DNA of 64,000 bases from Sphingobium sp. TKS (lineage in GTDB: Bacteria; Pseudomonadota; Alphaproteobacteria; Sphingomonadales; Sphingomonadaceae). The position numbers and the translations under genes were made by a program. How positions within the stretch are numbered: position 1 is the first letter of the stretch; every line of letters starts with the position of its first letter. The DNA lies in assembly GCF_001563265.1 (NCBI RefSeq), contig NZ_CP005083.1, positions 1,057,001 to 1,121,000 of the forward strand. Reading direction: 5' to 3'. The notes beneath the pieces were generated by a model. It worked only from the letters and a program-made list of their open reading frames with translations. It searched no databases and was not told the DNA's origin. Shown here in pieces: positions 53,108 to 62,243 of this stretch.

Positions 53108-54308
53108 GACACGCGTGCTCGACATCTATCTCGCCGATCGCAAGATCGGCACCATTGTCGCGCTCGACGGCGATCGCGCCATCTTCAGTTTCGCCGACGA
53201 TTACGCCGCCGATCCGGATCGGGCGACGCTCAGCCTCGGCTATCGCGACACGTATGGAGCCCTGATTGACGAGCCTCGGGCGCATCGCGTCCGGCTCGAG
53301 CCGTTCTTCTCCAACCTTCTGCCCGAAGGCGCGCTCAAGGAATATCTTGCGCGGCGCGTCGGTGTGAAGGCATTGCGCGAGTTCCAGCTCCTCGCAGCCT
53401 TAGGTGGCGATTTACCGGGCGCCGTGCGAGCGATGCCGAGCGAGGTGGCGTCGGCGGACCTAGCTCAGGTTTCCGAGGTGGCCGCGGCGCTTCCGCCGCG
53501 ATTGCGCTTTTCGCTTGCCGGGGTGCAGCTCAAATTCTCCGCACTTAAGAATCAGGGCAAGAAGGGCGGGCTGACCCTTCCCGTCGAGGGTGAGAGCGGA
53601 GAATGGATCGTCAAGCTCCCTTCAACGAATTTTGCCAACCTTCCCGAGAACGAATTCTCGATTATGACGTTGGCGAGATTAGTCGGCATTGACGTGCCCG
53701 AGATCGAATTGCTCCCCATCGACAGGGTCGAAGGCCTACCGGCGGGCGTCGAGCAACTGGGCGATAGCGTTTTCGCTATCCGCCGGTTCGATCGGTCTCC
53801 GCAGGGGCGCATCCACATCGAAGATTTCGCCCAGGTGTTTCGTGTCTATCCGGACGACAAATATGAAACCGCCAGCTACCGCAACATCCTCGCGGTGCTC
53901 GCCGACGCGACTGATGACCGGAGTATCGACCAGTTCATTCGTCGGCTGACGTTCAGCGTGCTAGTCGGCAATGGCGACATGCATCTGAAAAACTGGTCGC
54001 TCATCTATCCCGATGGCAGGAGTCCCATTCTCTCACCGGCCTATGATCTACTGTCGACCATCGCCTATCTACCGGGTGATCAGGCGGCGCTGAAATTCCG
54101 GCGGTCCAAGGAATGGGGCGAGTTCAACGAAGGCACCCTTATCCGCCTCGCTGATAAGGCGCGCATCGCGACGCGGCCTGTCCTCAAGGCTGCGCGCGAA
54201 ACAGTAGAGAGGTTCGACACCGCCTGGTCCGAAGAGAAAACGAAACTGCCGCTGCCGACCAAGCTGATCGAAGCTATAGAAAAGCATCGCGGTGGCCTGG
54301 CCATTTGA
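53100..54308 (+). CDS. hipA: HipA-type kinase toxin
   Basis: A 402-residue HipA-family Ser/Thr kinase. The catalytic loop N-G-D-M-H-L-K-N is at residues 291-298 and the metal-binding motif is SPAYDLLST. The N-terminal HipA region (FFSNLLPEGALKEYLARR) and RFSLAGVQLKFSAL are intact. E. coli HipA phosphorylates GltX and causes growth arrest. Several in-frame ATGs (53088-53100) cluster at the start; 53100 is closest to the family N-terminus. Confidence 0.9.
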   Translation: MTETRVLDIYLADRKIGTIVALDGDRAIFSFADDYAADPDRATLSLGYRDTYGALIDEPRAHRVRLEPFFSNLLPEGALKEYLARRVGVKALREFQLLAALGGDLPGAVRAMPSEVASADLAQVSEVAAALPPRLRFSLAGVQLKFSALKNQGKKGGLTLPVEGESGEWIVKLPSTNFANLPENEFSIMTLARLVGIDVPEIELLPIDRVEGLPAGVEQLGDSVFAIRRFDRSPQGRIHIEDFAQVFRVYPDDKYETASYRNILAVLADATDDRSIDQFIRRLTFSVLVGNGDMHLKNWSLIYPDGRSPILSPAYDLLSTIAYLPGDQAALKFRRSKEWGEFNEGTLIRLADKARIATRPVLKAARETVERFDTAWSEEKTKLPLPTKLIEAIEKHRGGLAI

Positions 54309-54469
54309 CGGTGGTCACATCGCTTTTGGATATTGGAGAGGGCGACGAACCGCCATTATGCTGACTAAAGCGATCTGGCCTGCTCCGCTACGCCCTACTG
54401 GCTGCGCTTCACAGGCCATTGTTTCATCCGCGCTCATGCGAACAAATGACGCTGTCCCGCGGGTGACGA

Positions 54470-55795
54470 TCAGACGCTAAGCTGGATGAGGATGCTTCCC
54501 GCCATCTCGCCACGAATGCGGACGTGTTCCGGGCGATCCGGGTCGTCCTTCATTTGCGCGAGCAGAACCGACGCTGAAGTGGAAGCCGCATGCGAAAATG
54601 GCTCCGCACCAGCAGGCTTGCCAGCCTCAAGCTCCCAAAGAATGTCGGTGAACTCGTCGAAGCTCTTTCCGGCGTCCTTATTGAACTTGCTCGCCGCCGG
54701 TGAGCGGGGATCGGCCACGAAATAGTTGCGCAGCAGGAAAAACAGGGATCGAATATCGCCAACATCCTGTTCGTGTGAAGTAGGCTGAAGGATAGGCCGG
54801 GATTGGCGAGCCTCCTCCAAAGCACGGCGGAGCGGAGCGACCGGATCGCGAGCACAACTGGCCCACGCCACCGCTTGCGTCACGGCGAGCCAGAGAATTG
54901 TCAGCGCGTCGGGACCATGCAGGCGGTGCAGCGGCCTGCGATACGCATCCCGCTGCCGGGCGAACTGTCCAGCATGGCGCTTGATGTGTCGTGTCCAGAG
55001 GCGTGCCCGGTTGGCCAACAGGTCAATATAGATATTTGCGTATTCATCGCCGAGGGCATTGAAAATCCGCGCCTCATCTATGCGAGCCACTCCTACTTCC
55101 GGGTGGGCCTCCAATTGCCCCAACTCGTCTTCAGTCAGGTTACGATGTTGAGCGGTCTTATAGAGATCCAATGCTGAAAGCGCCCGGCTGGCCTCGGTGG
55201 TGAGATAACGCGCACCGGATGCCTCCGACGTAATCTTACCATTGTTGTAATCGAGACCATCGTGCCCCGTCGGCTCGAAAACGCGCCGAAACCCGTCTTC
55301 ACCAGCCCGGATAAGGTTGGCAAGCAGATGGTAGCGAGCGAGCAATTCCAGCACGTCCAGGACTGCCTCGGCCGACAGTTCGCCGATCCCAGTCGTCGGG
55401 ATCGCGATCGAAGCGCTGGCGAGGCGCCCTTGCATGGCGAGAAGAAGAAATTCACGGTCTGTGTTGCCAATCTCCGCGAGATCCACGGCAAGTTCGTGCG
55501 GGCAGCCGAGATCCAAGACATCGCGCATGCGCCGAGCGACGCGACCCTTGCCCCCGGTCCGCTTGGTTAGCGTCGCCGCGAGAGATGCAGGGCTGCGACC
55601 GAGGTTGCGGCAGTCGAAGATGTGACGCTGATTAACCAAATGCACCTTGGTGGCCTCGGTGATGTTCGGCGCGGAGGCAGGGATTTCGAAGCCCTGGCCC
55701 AGCGCTTCGGCCATATAAGGCGCGATCTTGTGTCCAACTTCGTACGCGAGAATTTCGTCAGCGACAGCTGCGAAGTCATGATGATATTTAGTCAT
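54470..55795 (-). CDS. unknown protein, 441 aa
   Basis: A large, mostly helical soluble protein (VLDVLELLARYHLLANLIRA, then RDPVAPLRRALEEARQSR). No nucleotide-binding, nuclease or membrane motif is visible. It is convergent with hipA and divergent from the 56107 gene, with the 38-bp repeats between. GGGGA lies seven bases before the ATG at 55795. Its place in the island and lack of known domains make it a fair candidate for a novel cargo function. Confidence 0.7.
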   Translation of the reverse strand: MTKYHHDFAAVADEILAYEVGHKIAPYMAEALGQGFEIPASAPNITEATKVHLVNQRHIFDCRNLGRSPASLAATLTKRTGGKGRVARRMRDVLDLGCPHELAVDLAEIGNTDREFLLLAMQGRLASASIAIPTTGIGELSAEAVLDVLELLARYHLLANLIRAGEDGFRRVFEPTGHDGLDYNNGKITSEASGARYLTTEASRALSALDLYKTAQHRNLTEDELGQLEAHPEVGVARIDEARIFNALGDEYANIYIDLLANRARLWTRHIKRHAGQFARQRDAYRRPLHRLHGPDALTILWLAVTQAVAWASCARDPVAPLRRALEEARQSRPILQPTSHEQDVGDIRSLFFLLRNYFVADPRSPAASKFNKDAGKSFDEFTDILWELEAGKPAGAEPFSHAASTSASVLLAQMKDDPDRPEHVRIRGEMAGSILIQLSV

Positions 55796-55880
55796 AATAG
55801 TCCCCAAAAAATGGACGGTCCTCCAAATTGAAAAAGGATCGCCGTGCTTTGCCCAACAAACGCTGCACTTGAGGAGACAA

Positions 55881-55970
55881 GCGCATCAAATGAGATGTGA
55901 AGATGCGCTCGGGGGGAAGCACATCAGCCGAGGTGTAAAGATACACTCGGGGGGGAGCACATCAGCCGAG
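55881..55970. repeat. 38-bp tandem repeats, 2.4 copies
   Basis: Copies start at 55881, 55919 and 55957 (the last partial), with exact 38-bp period and 29 of 38 identity between the first two. Each full copy contains GCACATCA-like, GTGT-A-AGATAC and CTCGGGGGG. The block lies in the 311-bp divergent promoter region and could be iterons or operators. Confidence 0.7.
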
Positions 55971-56106
55971 ATACTTGCTCTCGACGTCTATAAGCTTGGA
56001 CCATGTAGAGATTAGATCAAGCGGTTTTTTGAATGGCCGAAAATTTTTTAAAAGGTCTCAAAGCTGACTGACCGAATCGTGCTGACCAACCTGCGATGAT
56101 GCGGCC

Positions 56107-56760
56107 ATGACGACCGACGAACTCACAGCCGATCTGCGCGAAAAAATGGGCGCGCTCCTCAAAACTTCGGGTGAAGTACGCATCGCCGAGGAGGCACGGG
56201 TCAGCCTTCTCGATGATGAAATTAGGGAGGCGCAGACTTGGGCCTTTCGGCGGGCAGCCTACCATGAGCGCGATCGTCGCTGCTATCGCGTCGGTAGTGC
56301 TTTTGAACCGGGCGGCGGCTTGGACCTCGATGATGTCGCGCTGACCGGGCTCGACTGCCTTGGCATCCGTGGCGTGCTGCTGGTCGCTGCCACTGCTCGG
56401 CAGCATCCGAACCTTCCGCTGAACGGCATTCTGAAGAAGCTGTTTGCGTCCGAGGCAGGCCAACAGATCCGCGCATGGGGCGCATGGCGCCGCTGGCACT
56501 GGCTCTCCGACCTTTATCGCGCAGAGACCCAGACTTTCCTCAATTCTAAAAAAGGCAAGGATCCGGCCCAGCAATGGCGCAGCGGCAAGCCAACGGCTGC
56601 ACAGGAACATATCATCCGAGAGATTGCGCGACTCCTGCAAATTGATCGGCCTGCGTTTGCGCGACGCGGTGACGCCTTTGAATGGATCAAAGCCGCGGGC
56701 GGCAATCCCCGCTTTCATGAGCCGCCACCCCTTCCGGATCTGCCCGAAATCGGTGAATGA
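56107..56760 (+). CDS. unknown protein upstream of integrase
   Basis: A 217-residue soluble protein with many Trp and Arg in the middle (RAWGAWRRWHWLSDLYRAET). No family recognised. It starts a coupled run (56107, 56757, 57123) leading to the integrase. ATG 56107 follows GATGATGCGGCC. Confidence 0.65.
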   Translation: MTTDELTADLREKMGALLKTSGEVRIAEEARVSLLDDEIREAQTWAFRRAAYHERDRRCYRVGSAFEPGGGLDLDDVALTGLDCLGIRGVLLVAATARQHPNLPLNGILKKLFASEAGQQIRAWGAWRRWHWLSDLYRAETQTFLNSKKGKDPAQQWRSGKPTAAQEHIIREIARLLQIDRPAFARRGDAFEWIKAAGGNPRFHEPPPLPDLPEIGE

Positions 56761-57047
56761 AAATGCAGGATCATCAAAAGGACGCACCCGGAGCAGCGGA
56801 ACTTTACTTCGCGGAGACGGCGCTGCTTGCAGCCGGCGCCGCAAGGCTACGTACCCTCCGACGCGAGCATGGTCAGCTCATGTCAGCCTTTGTGGCAGTG
56901 ACCGTCGGCGCAGCCACAGCGGATGCGCTGGAACAGGCGAGCGCCTTCCATCGCAGGCTGACTGAGCTCGAGCAGTTGCTTGCCGACAATATTGAAGAAC
57001 TCCAGATTCTGATCTGCCCAAGTTGGCACCCCGCCAAAGCTATCTGA
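56757..57047 (+). CDS. unknown small helical protein
   Basis: A 96-residue helical protein (FHRRLTELEQLLADNIEELQ). Its ATG overlaps the previous stop (ATGA), so the two are translationally coupled; ATG 56763 is an alternative. No family recognised. Confidence 0.6.
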   Translation: MKMQDHQKDAPGAAELYFAETALLAAGAARLRTLRREHGQLMSAFVAVTVGAATADALEQASAFHRRLTELEQLLADNIEELQILICPSWHPAKAI

Positions 57048-57122
57048 CCGAATCGCCCGTTCCGGTGAGGGTAAAGCTTACGCCATGAAGAAATCAGCAG
57101 ATATTGAGGGACAGCACGAAAA

Positions 57123-57566
57123 ATGCACAGGATGCAACGTACCATCATCACGTCGCCGGGCACCGCCGACGCCAGCTCGCGAGAAAAGATCTCGCTCTTC
57201 GATGGACAGATTTTGGAAGGCACGCAGCCCGAGGTGGCCCGCGTTAGCGCCGATATCATCAAGTTAGATCGGAAAATCACCAACGCCGTCCAGGCGCAGC
57301 GGGGAATCAACCTCAGTCCGGCGGATCTCGATGTGCTCACCCTCATCGGTGTTTTGGAATTGCTGGGAGCAGCTAGGAACATAGTAATAAAGGAAAATGC
57401 ACAATGGCGATCCAGGGCGGCCTCTACGCCAGAGGCGGATATTACCTCGACTACATCAGGGGGAAAGGGGGCAAGCTTGCAAGCTCCAAGCTATACATCT
57501 GCTGGTACCAAAAAGAGGCAGGTCGGATCCGACGAAAGAGCACAGGCACGAGCGATGTTCGGCTAG
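57123..57566 (+). CDS. small protein overlapping the integrase start
   Basis: A 147-codon frame whose last third overlaps the integrase by 163 bp in another frame. The first 95 residues are helical and protein-like (LSPADLDVLTLIGVLELLGAA); the overlapped part is Ser/Thr-rich and may be incidental. It occupies the place of an excisionase or control gene but lacks a recognisable DNA-binding motif. Confidence 0.45.
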   Translation: MHRMQRTIITSPGTADASSREKISLFDGQILEGTQPEVARVSADIIKLDRKITNAVQAQRGINLSPADLDVLTLIGVLELLGAARNIVIKENAQWRSRAASTPEADITSTTSGGKGASLQAPSYTSAGTKKRQVGSDERAQARAMFG

Positions 57567-58714
57567 CCAGCGAGGCGCTGGATCGCCATTTTCTGGAAGC
57601 CACGAAACCGTCGTCGCCCGCTGCCGTAGAGGTTTATACGGTTAGCAAGGCCCTGACAGATTATTGGCTGACGACGGGTAGCAAGCGCGTCAGTTCCGAC
57701 GCCATTCGCGCGAGGCTGAAGCTTTTTTCGCGGTTCCTGGATCATGAGGTGGAAAACGGTCGCATGCGGGACCCCATTCTTCCGATGGATCTTGACGATG
57801 ATGTCATTGATCGTTTCCGCTCGTGGGGCGTCGCAGACCCCATCCTGACGCGCAAACGCGGCCTATCAGGGGAATGGACGGTTTCGAGCCGATCCCGGGC
57901 CGCATCAACTGTCGAAGAAAGTGTCATCCAGCTCAAGGCGGCGCTGAATTATGCAGCCGTGAAGGGGCGGGCAGCCGTACCCCAGCTGAAGCATCTGACC
58001 CGCGACGAAGTGACTGCTCCGCGCAGCTACAGGCTTTCGATTGAGATGCTAGCTAAGATGCTGGATTATACCGCCACGGGGGCGGGAAAATACGCAGGAC
58101 ATGCTGATCGCCTGGTTCCGCTCAGGAGGTACCTCATCGGGGCGATCTCTACGTTGGCAAGACCGGACGCGATCATGGATATGTCCGTGCAGAGCGATCG
58201 ATCCCAATGGTATGCCGATGCCATGGTCTTTGATTTGAATCCGGCAGGCCGGATCCAAACGCGCAAGCGGCGATCGGTGCTTCCTATCCCACCGATGCTC
58301 GATCATTGGCTGCGGGCCACCGATGGTAAGCTGGTGTGCCGCGAGGTTACCCGACGTGGCTCGGACGGGAGGGAATGGATTGAGCAGATACCTGTCACGT
58401 CTGTCAAAAAGGCCTGGAGCGCCATGGCGCAGGACTTGGGGATTCCGACAGGATGGGGGCCAAAGCTCATCAGGTATTCGGTCGCGACGATCATTACCAA
58501 GAACCGGGTCGACCTTTTCGAACTCGAGATGGCCCTTGGGCACCGCGTGCTGAAAAGGACAACCAGCATCTATGCGATCTTCGATCCCGATTACCTCAGC
58601 ACCGTCCGGTCTTGTATCACTTCCCTCTGGGAGGAACTGGAACGCTTATGCGAACATCCTTTACACGCAACTCTTACGCAAGTTGGCGAGGATGGGCGGC
58701 GACGGCGATTATAG
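57404..58714 (+). CDS. tyrosine-type integrase
   Basis: A 436-residue phage-type recombinase that should integrate and excise the island. Catalytic residues: R253 (TLARPDAIMD), K354/R357 (KLIRYS, where His is more usual than Lys), H380 (LGHRVL) and Y390 (TTSIYAIF). The N-terminal SAM-like arm-binding domain is present. The repeat shared with the island's left end lies in its last codons. It is intact and points right, towards the presumed attachment side. Confidence 0.9.
   Translation: MAIQGGLYARGGYYLDYIRGKGGKLASSKLYICWYQKEAGRIRRKSTGTSDVRLASEALDRHFLEATKPSSPAAVEVYTVSKALTDYWLTTGSKRVSSDAIRARLKLFSRFLDHEVENGRMRDPILPMDLDDDVIDRFRSWGVADPILTRKRGLSGEWTVSSRSRAASTVEESVIQLKAALNYAAVKGRAAVPQLKHLTRDEVTAPRSYRLSIEMLAKMLDYTATGAGKYAGHADRLVPLRRYLIGAISTLARPDAIMDMSVQSDRSQWYADAMVFDLNPAGRIQTRKRRSVLPIPPMLDHWLRATDGKLVCREVTRRGSDGREWIEQIPVTSVKKAWSAMAQDLGIPTGWGPKLIRYSVATIITKNRVDLFELEMALGHRVLKRTTSIYAIFDPDYLSTVRSCITSLWEELERLCEHPLHATLTQVGEDGRRRRL
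58660..58682. repeat. island-end repeat, right copy
   Basis: TTTACACGCAACTCTTACGCAAG, 20 of 23 identical to 37430-37452 and in the same orientation, again with two ACGCAA units 11 bp apart. It lies inside the 3' end of the integrase gene. Confidence 0.6.
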
Positions 58715-58906
58715 ACAAGGTCCGCTAAGCTGGACAACAAACCCCCCGTCTACCAGGTACAGGATGAAAGCTGGCTCGGAAGCAGGGCATGGCTTCTCAT
58801 GCCAGCCTTGGGTAAATGCAGCCTTTAAGTCGGCGAGCCTCACCATCCGTTAACCATTCCAGCCCATAGCATGGTGTCAATTTTCGGGTGGATCAGGCCA
58901 AGGCCC

Positions 58907-59923
58907 ATGCGCATTTCGCTGTCGATCATCGTTCCGGTCTTCAACGAACAGGAAAGCATCTCGCTCTTCCTGGACGCAGCGCGTCCGGCGGTCGCCGAAG
59001 CGCTCGACCTCATCGGTTCAGACGCTCGCGCCGAGTTTCTCTTCATCAACGATGGCAGTACAGACCGCACCGGCGACATATTGACGATCCTTGCCCGTTT
59101 TAACCCCGATGTCCGTTTGGTCACCCTGTCACGCAACTTCGGCAAGGAAGCGGCGCTCGCGGCCGGCATTGACCGGGCGAGGGGGGACGCCGTCATCCCG
59201 ATTGACGTGGACCTTCAGGACCCGCCTGAGGTCATCATCTCGATGGTGCGCCACTGGCTGGCGGGGGCGAAGGTGGTCAATGCGCGGCGCGCCGACCGGT
59301 CGAGCGACGACTGGTTCAAGCGCTGGAGTGCCCATGGCTTCTATCGGCTGATCAACCGCCTTTCCGATCATCCCATTCCGGAAAATGTCGGCGACTTCCG
59401 GCTGCTCGATCGCCAGGCCGTGGACGTCATCAAACAACTTGGCGAGCAGGCGCGCTTCACCAAAGGGCTCTTCTCCTGGGTGGGGTTTCGGGTCGCCACC
59501 ATCGATTATGAGCGTGCGCCGCGCGAAGCCGGAAGCAGCAAGTGGCGCGTCAGCAAGCTCTGGTCGCTCGCCGTCGACGGGATAACCGCCTCCACCACCA
59601 TGCCGCTGCGCATCTGGTCCTATATCGGCGGCGGGATCGCGCTTATGGCCTTTGCCTATGCCGCCTTCCTGGTGGTGCACACGCTGCTGACCGGGGTGGA
59701 TACGCCCGGCTATGCCTCTATCATGGTTGCGGTGCTGATGTTGGGCGGCCTTAACCTCATGAGCCTTGGCATTATTGGCGAATATCTGGGCCGCGTCGCG
59801 CAGGAAGTGCGTCATCGCCCGCTCTATGTCGTGGCTGACGAAAGCGAAGCGGCAGCGTCGCCCCTTACCCAGTCCCATTGCAAGGAAGAGGACGAATGGA
59901 CCGATCAGCCTATGCGAGCATGA
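58907..59923 (+). CDS. polyprenol-phosphate glycosyltransferase (GtrB-like)
   Basis: A 338-residue GT2 enzyme with two C-terminal membrane helices (residues about 235-310). Family motifs are LSIIVPVFNEQESISLFL, FINDGSTDRTGDIL, LSRNFGKEAALAAGID, IPIDVDLQDPPEVI and RREAG-like. It would load a sugar on undecaprenyl phosphate for transfer to a surface glycan. ATG 58907 has AAGG upstream; ATG 58871 has none. The end overlaps the methyltransferase start by 28 bp. Confidence 0.88.
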   Translation: MRISLSIIVPVFNEQESISLFLDAARPAVAEALDLIGSDARAEFLFINDGSTDRTGDILTILARFNPDVRLVTLSRNFGKEAALAAGIDRARGDAVIPIDVDLQDPPEVIISMVRHWLAGAKVVNARRADRSSDDWFKRWSAHGFYRLINRLSDHPIPENVGDFRLLDRQAVDVIKQLGEQARFTKGLFSWVGFRVATIDYERAPREAGSSKWRVSKLWSLAVDGITASTTMPLRIWSYIGGGIALMAFAYAAFLVVHTLLTGVDTPGYASIMVAVLMLGGLNLMSLGIIGEYLGRVAQEVRHRPLYVVADESEAAASPLTQSHCKEEDEWTDQPMRA

Positions 59924-60621
59924 GCGCGCAGGAGCATGATCATTGGTGGTTTGTCGCTCGCCGCACCATCATCGATCACCTGGTCCGTGCCCATGTGCCG
60001 CTGCCGTCCGATGCTCGCATCCTTGAAGCGGGCTGCGGCACCGGCGGCAACCTCGCCCTGCTGGCCCAATATGGCGCGCTCGATGCCATGGAATATGACG
60101 AGGATGCACGCGCCTCGGCGACTGCGCGCGGTCTCTGCCGGGTGGAGGCGGGCGCCTTGCCTGACGCGATCGGCTTTGCCGAAACCCGTTATGATATGAT
60201 CGCGCTGCTCGACGTGCTCGAACATATCGATGAGGATGAAGCATCCGTTCGCGCCTTAGGCGCCCGGCTGGCGCCGGGCGGACGGCTGCTGCTGACCGTG
60301 CCGGCAGCGCCTTGGCTCTGGTCGGATCACGACGTGCTGCATCACCACAAGCGCCGCTATACGCATGACGGTCTGTTGGAGGTTATTAGTGCAGCGGGAT
60401 TGAAGGTCGAAGTTTCTGGCTACTTTAATAGCTTGCTCTTCCCGCTCGCGGTGGCGCAGCGCTTCGCTCACCAACTGCTGCTGCGTGACACACCGCTCGA
60501 TGCGCGTCCCGCGCCTTTCGTCAATGCCGCGCTTCAGCGGGTCTTTGCGGCGGAACGACACCTGCTTGGCCGTGTTCCTTTCCCCATGGGCCTATCACTT
60601 TATGCCATTCTCTCTGTCTGA
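59896..60621 (+). CDS. class I SAM-dependent methyltransferase
   Basis: A 241-residue methyltransferase. The SAM motif I is ILEAGCGTGGNLALL and the second is YDMIALLDVLEHIDED. The C-terminal half has a hydrophobic stretch, as in methyltransferases tied to surface glycans. It is coupled to the preceding glycosyltransferase by overlap. AAGGAAGAGG lies before the ATG at 59896. The 3' end overlaps the convergent gene by 27 bp. Confidence 0.85.
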   Translation: MDRSAYASMSAQEHDHWWFVARRTIIDHLVRAHVPLPSDARILEAGCGTGGNLALLAQYGALDAMEYDEDARASATARGLCRVEAGALPDAIGFAETRYDMIALLDVLEHIDEDEASVRALGARLAPGGRLLLTVPAAPWLWSDHDVLHHHKRRYTHDGLLEVISAAGLKVEVSGYFNSLLFPLAVAQRFAHQLLLRDTPLDARPAPFVNAALQRVFAAERHLLGRVPFPMGLSLYAILSV

Positions 60622-62172
60622 TGGAGCATTGCGCGGGTCATAGGGGAGTTTCCACGAGCCATCCCAGCAACGCGCCGGCTCGCGTGCATCGGCACGAGCC
60701 GGATCAACAGGGCGGATAAGTGCAGGAACCTTGTCCACCGGGGCAAGATAGGATCCTTTGGGAAAGGCTGCGAAGTGCTGGTCCCAGGCTTTGAAGAAGC
60801 TGCAGCGCACTTCAGGTGCTGCGGGATAGACCAGCGCGCGGCGGATTTCGGCAAAGCCGGTCAGGCTGCCGACGGCAAGCACCACCATGAACCAGGGCCG
60901 TCTCTCGCCCCGCTGCACCACATGGTCGCTGACCATCACTGCAAGCACCGCGAGTGCCGTGATCGAGCCGCGCATCATGAAATCGGTGGACCAACCGATC
61001 TGCACGAAGGGGATGATCATCAGCCAGGCAAACATCAGCCACAGACTTTCCCGGCCGAACCGCGTCGATCGTCCAGCGATGGCCAGAGGGATCAGGTAAG
61101 GCAGCGTCTCGAAGGATTGGAACAGCAGCCATTGCACGAATGGGATCGGCTGGAAATGAAAGCCGACATCGTCCGATGCGGCGCCCAGATAGATCAGCGA
61201 AGGAAGGCTGAGGAGAAGCGAAGCTGCCGGCGCTATAAAGTCGCGCAGGCGAAGCGCACGCGTGACCAGCGCCCGCACGCCTGCCAAAGCAACGAAGGGC
61301 ATGGCTCCCATCAATCCTAACGGCGACCAGACCGCCGTCAGCGGCAGCACCGCCAGCCAGGGGGCAAGAGGTACGCGGCCCTCGCGCCACAGCATATAAC
61401 CGACGGCGCCTACCCAGCCGGCAATGGCGTGTTGCGGCACCCAGAAAAGCAGTGTGATGGTCGAGGAATATTGGATTTCAGCCCAATCTTCCATGTGACC
61501 GGTGAGCATTCCCTGCATGAGCAGATCGCCGATCGCATCCATGCCGGAGAAAATGATAAAGATCGTCAGACCGATCAGGCGTGATCGCCGATCGGCGAAC
61601 AGCTGGCTGGCGAGGGCGAGCAGGAGTGCGATCAGCGTCGCATTCTGCACCAGCAGTGCCATATCCGCCGCCCTGGAGCCAAAGACCTTGAAGACCAGCG
61701 CCGGCACCAGGAACATGCCGATCGGCGCGCGCAGCAAGTCAGGCTCCGGGCGCGCCGTATATATGAACGGCCAAGGGTTGATACCCATATCCCGCAGCAC
61801 GGCAAAGCGCACCTGCCAGTCCACATTGGCATAGAAGAACCGACCTTCGCCGCTCAAGAGCAGCAGCGACAGCGCAACCAGAATGCAGGTCAGCACCGTG
61901 CCCCAGCTAATCCTGCAGCTATCTCTCGTGACTTTGACGGTGACGACGCAAAGTGCTGCAATGACCAACCCGCCGAAGGCGTAGGCCCAGACAGGCACGA
62001 TATCGAGAAAACGCCAGAGCAGTAGCTGACTGCAGCCAAACCAGGCGATAAGTATTGCCCATATGCAGCCGGGCTCGGTAGGTGTGACACGCCATGACCT
62101 TCGCAACGCTGCAGCCGAATCAACGTTGCGGAACTGCTCTGACATTTGCGCTACAATTGATGCTTCCCCCAT
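60595..62172 (-). CDS. polytopic membrane protein, glycosyltransferase-like
   Basis: A 525-residue protein with about 11-12 membrane segments. It has a large loop after the first helices (NVDWQVRFAVLRDMGINPWPF, LRAPIGMF), which resembles lipid-linked sugar transferases of the GT-C class, although a D-E/D-D motif was not clear. The nearby GtrB-like enzyme makes the likely donor, so this could be the transferase that uses it (a GtrA/B/C-like set). Function inferred from context only. Confidence 0.65.
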   Translation of the reverse strand: MGEASIVAQMSEQFRNVDSAAALRRSWRVTPTEPGCIWAILIAWFGCSQLLLWRFLDIVPVWAYAFGGLVIAALCVVTVKVTRDSCRISWGTVLTCILVALSLLLLSGEGRFFYANVDWQVRFAVLRDMGINPWPFIYTARPEPDLLRAPIGMFLVPALVFKVFGSRAADMALLVQNATLIALLLALASQLFADRRSRLIGLTIFIIFSGMDAIGDLLMQGMLTGHMEDWAEIQYSSTITLLFWVPQHAIAGWVGAVGYMLWREGRVPLAPWLAVLPLTAVWSPLGLMGAMPFVALAGVRALVTRALRLRDFIAPAASLLLSLPSLIYLGAASDDVGFHFQPIPFVQWLLFQSFETLPYLIPLAIAGRSTRFGRESLWLMFAWLMIIPFVQIGWSTDFMMRGSITALAVLAVMVSDHVVQRGERRPWFMVVLAVGSLTGFAEIRRALVYPAAPEVRCSFFKAWDQHFAAFPKGSYLAPVDKVPALIRPVDPARADAREPARCWDGSWKLPYDPRNAPSDRENGIK

Positions 62173-62243
62173 GCGTGTAACTTAGAGGTTTTTGATCTGC
62201 AGGTCGATGATGTGTCGAAATTCGATCAGTTAGCGGATGCTAA

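Larger units (their letters stand above)
37344..58714. mobile_element. putative integrative mobilizable island
   Basis: About 21 kb between the split tRNA-Val and a tyrosine integrase. It contains an oriT-like repeat, relaxase, ParB-like protein, HipBA, IS elements and glycan genes, and a shared 23-bp repeat lies near both ends. No REP palindromes were seen inside it, unlike the flanks. No type IV secretion genes are visible, so transfer would need a helper. The left edge is well supported; the right edge is provisional because no second tRNA copy was found. Confidence 0.6.

Noticed and set aside
55881..55970. CRISPR array
   Set aside because: The 38-bp units are adjacent without spacers, there are fewer than three copies and no cas genes are present.
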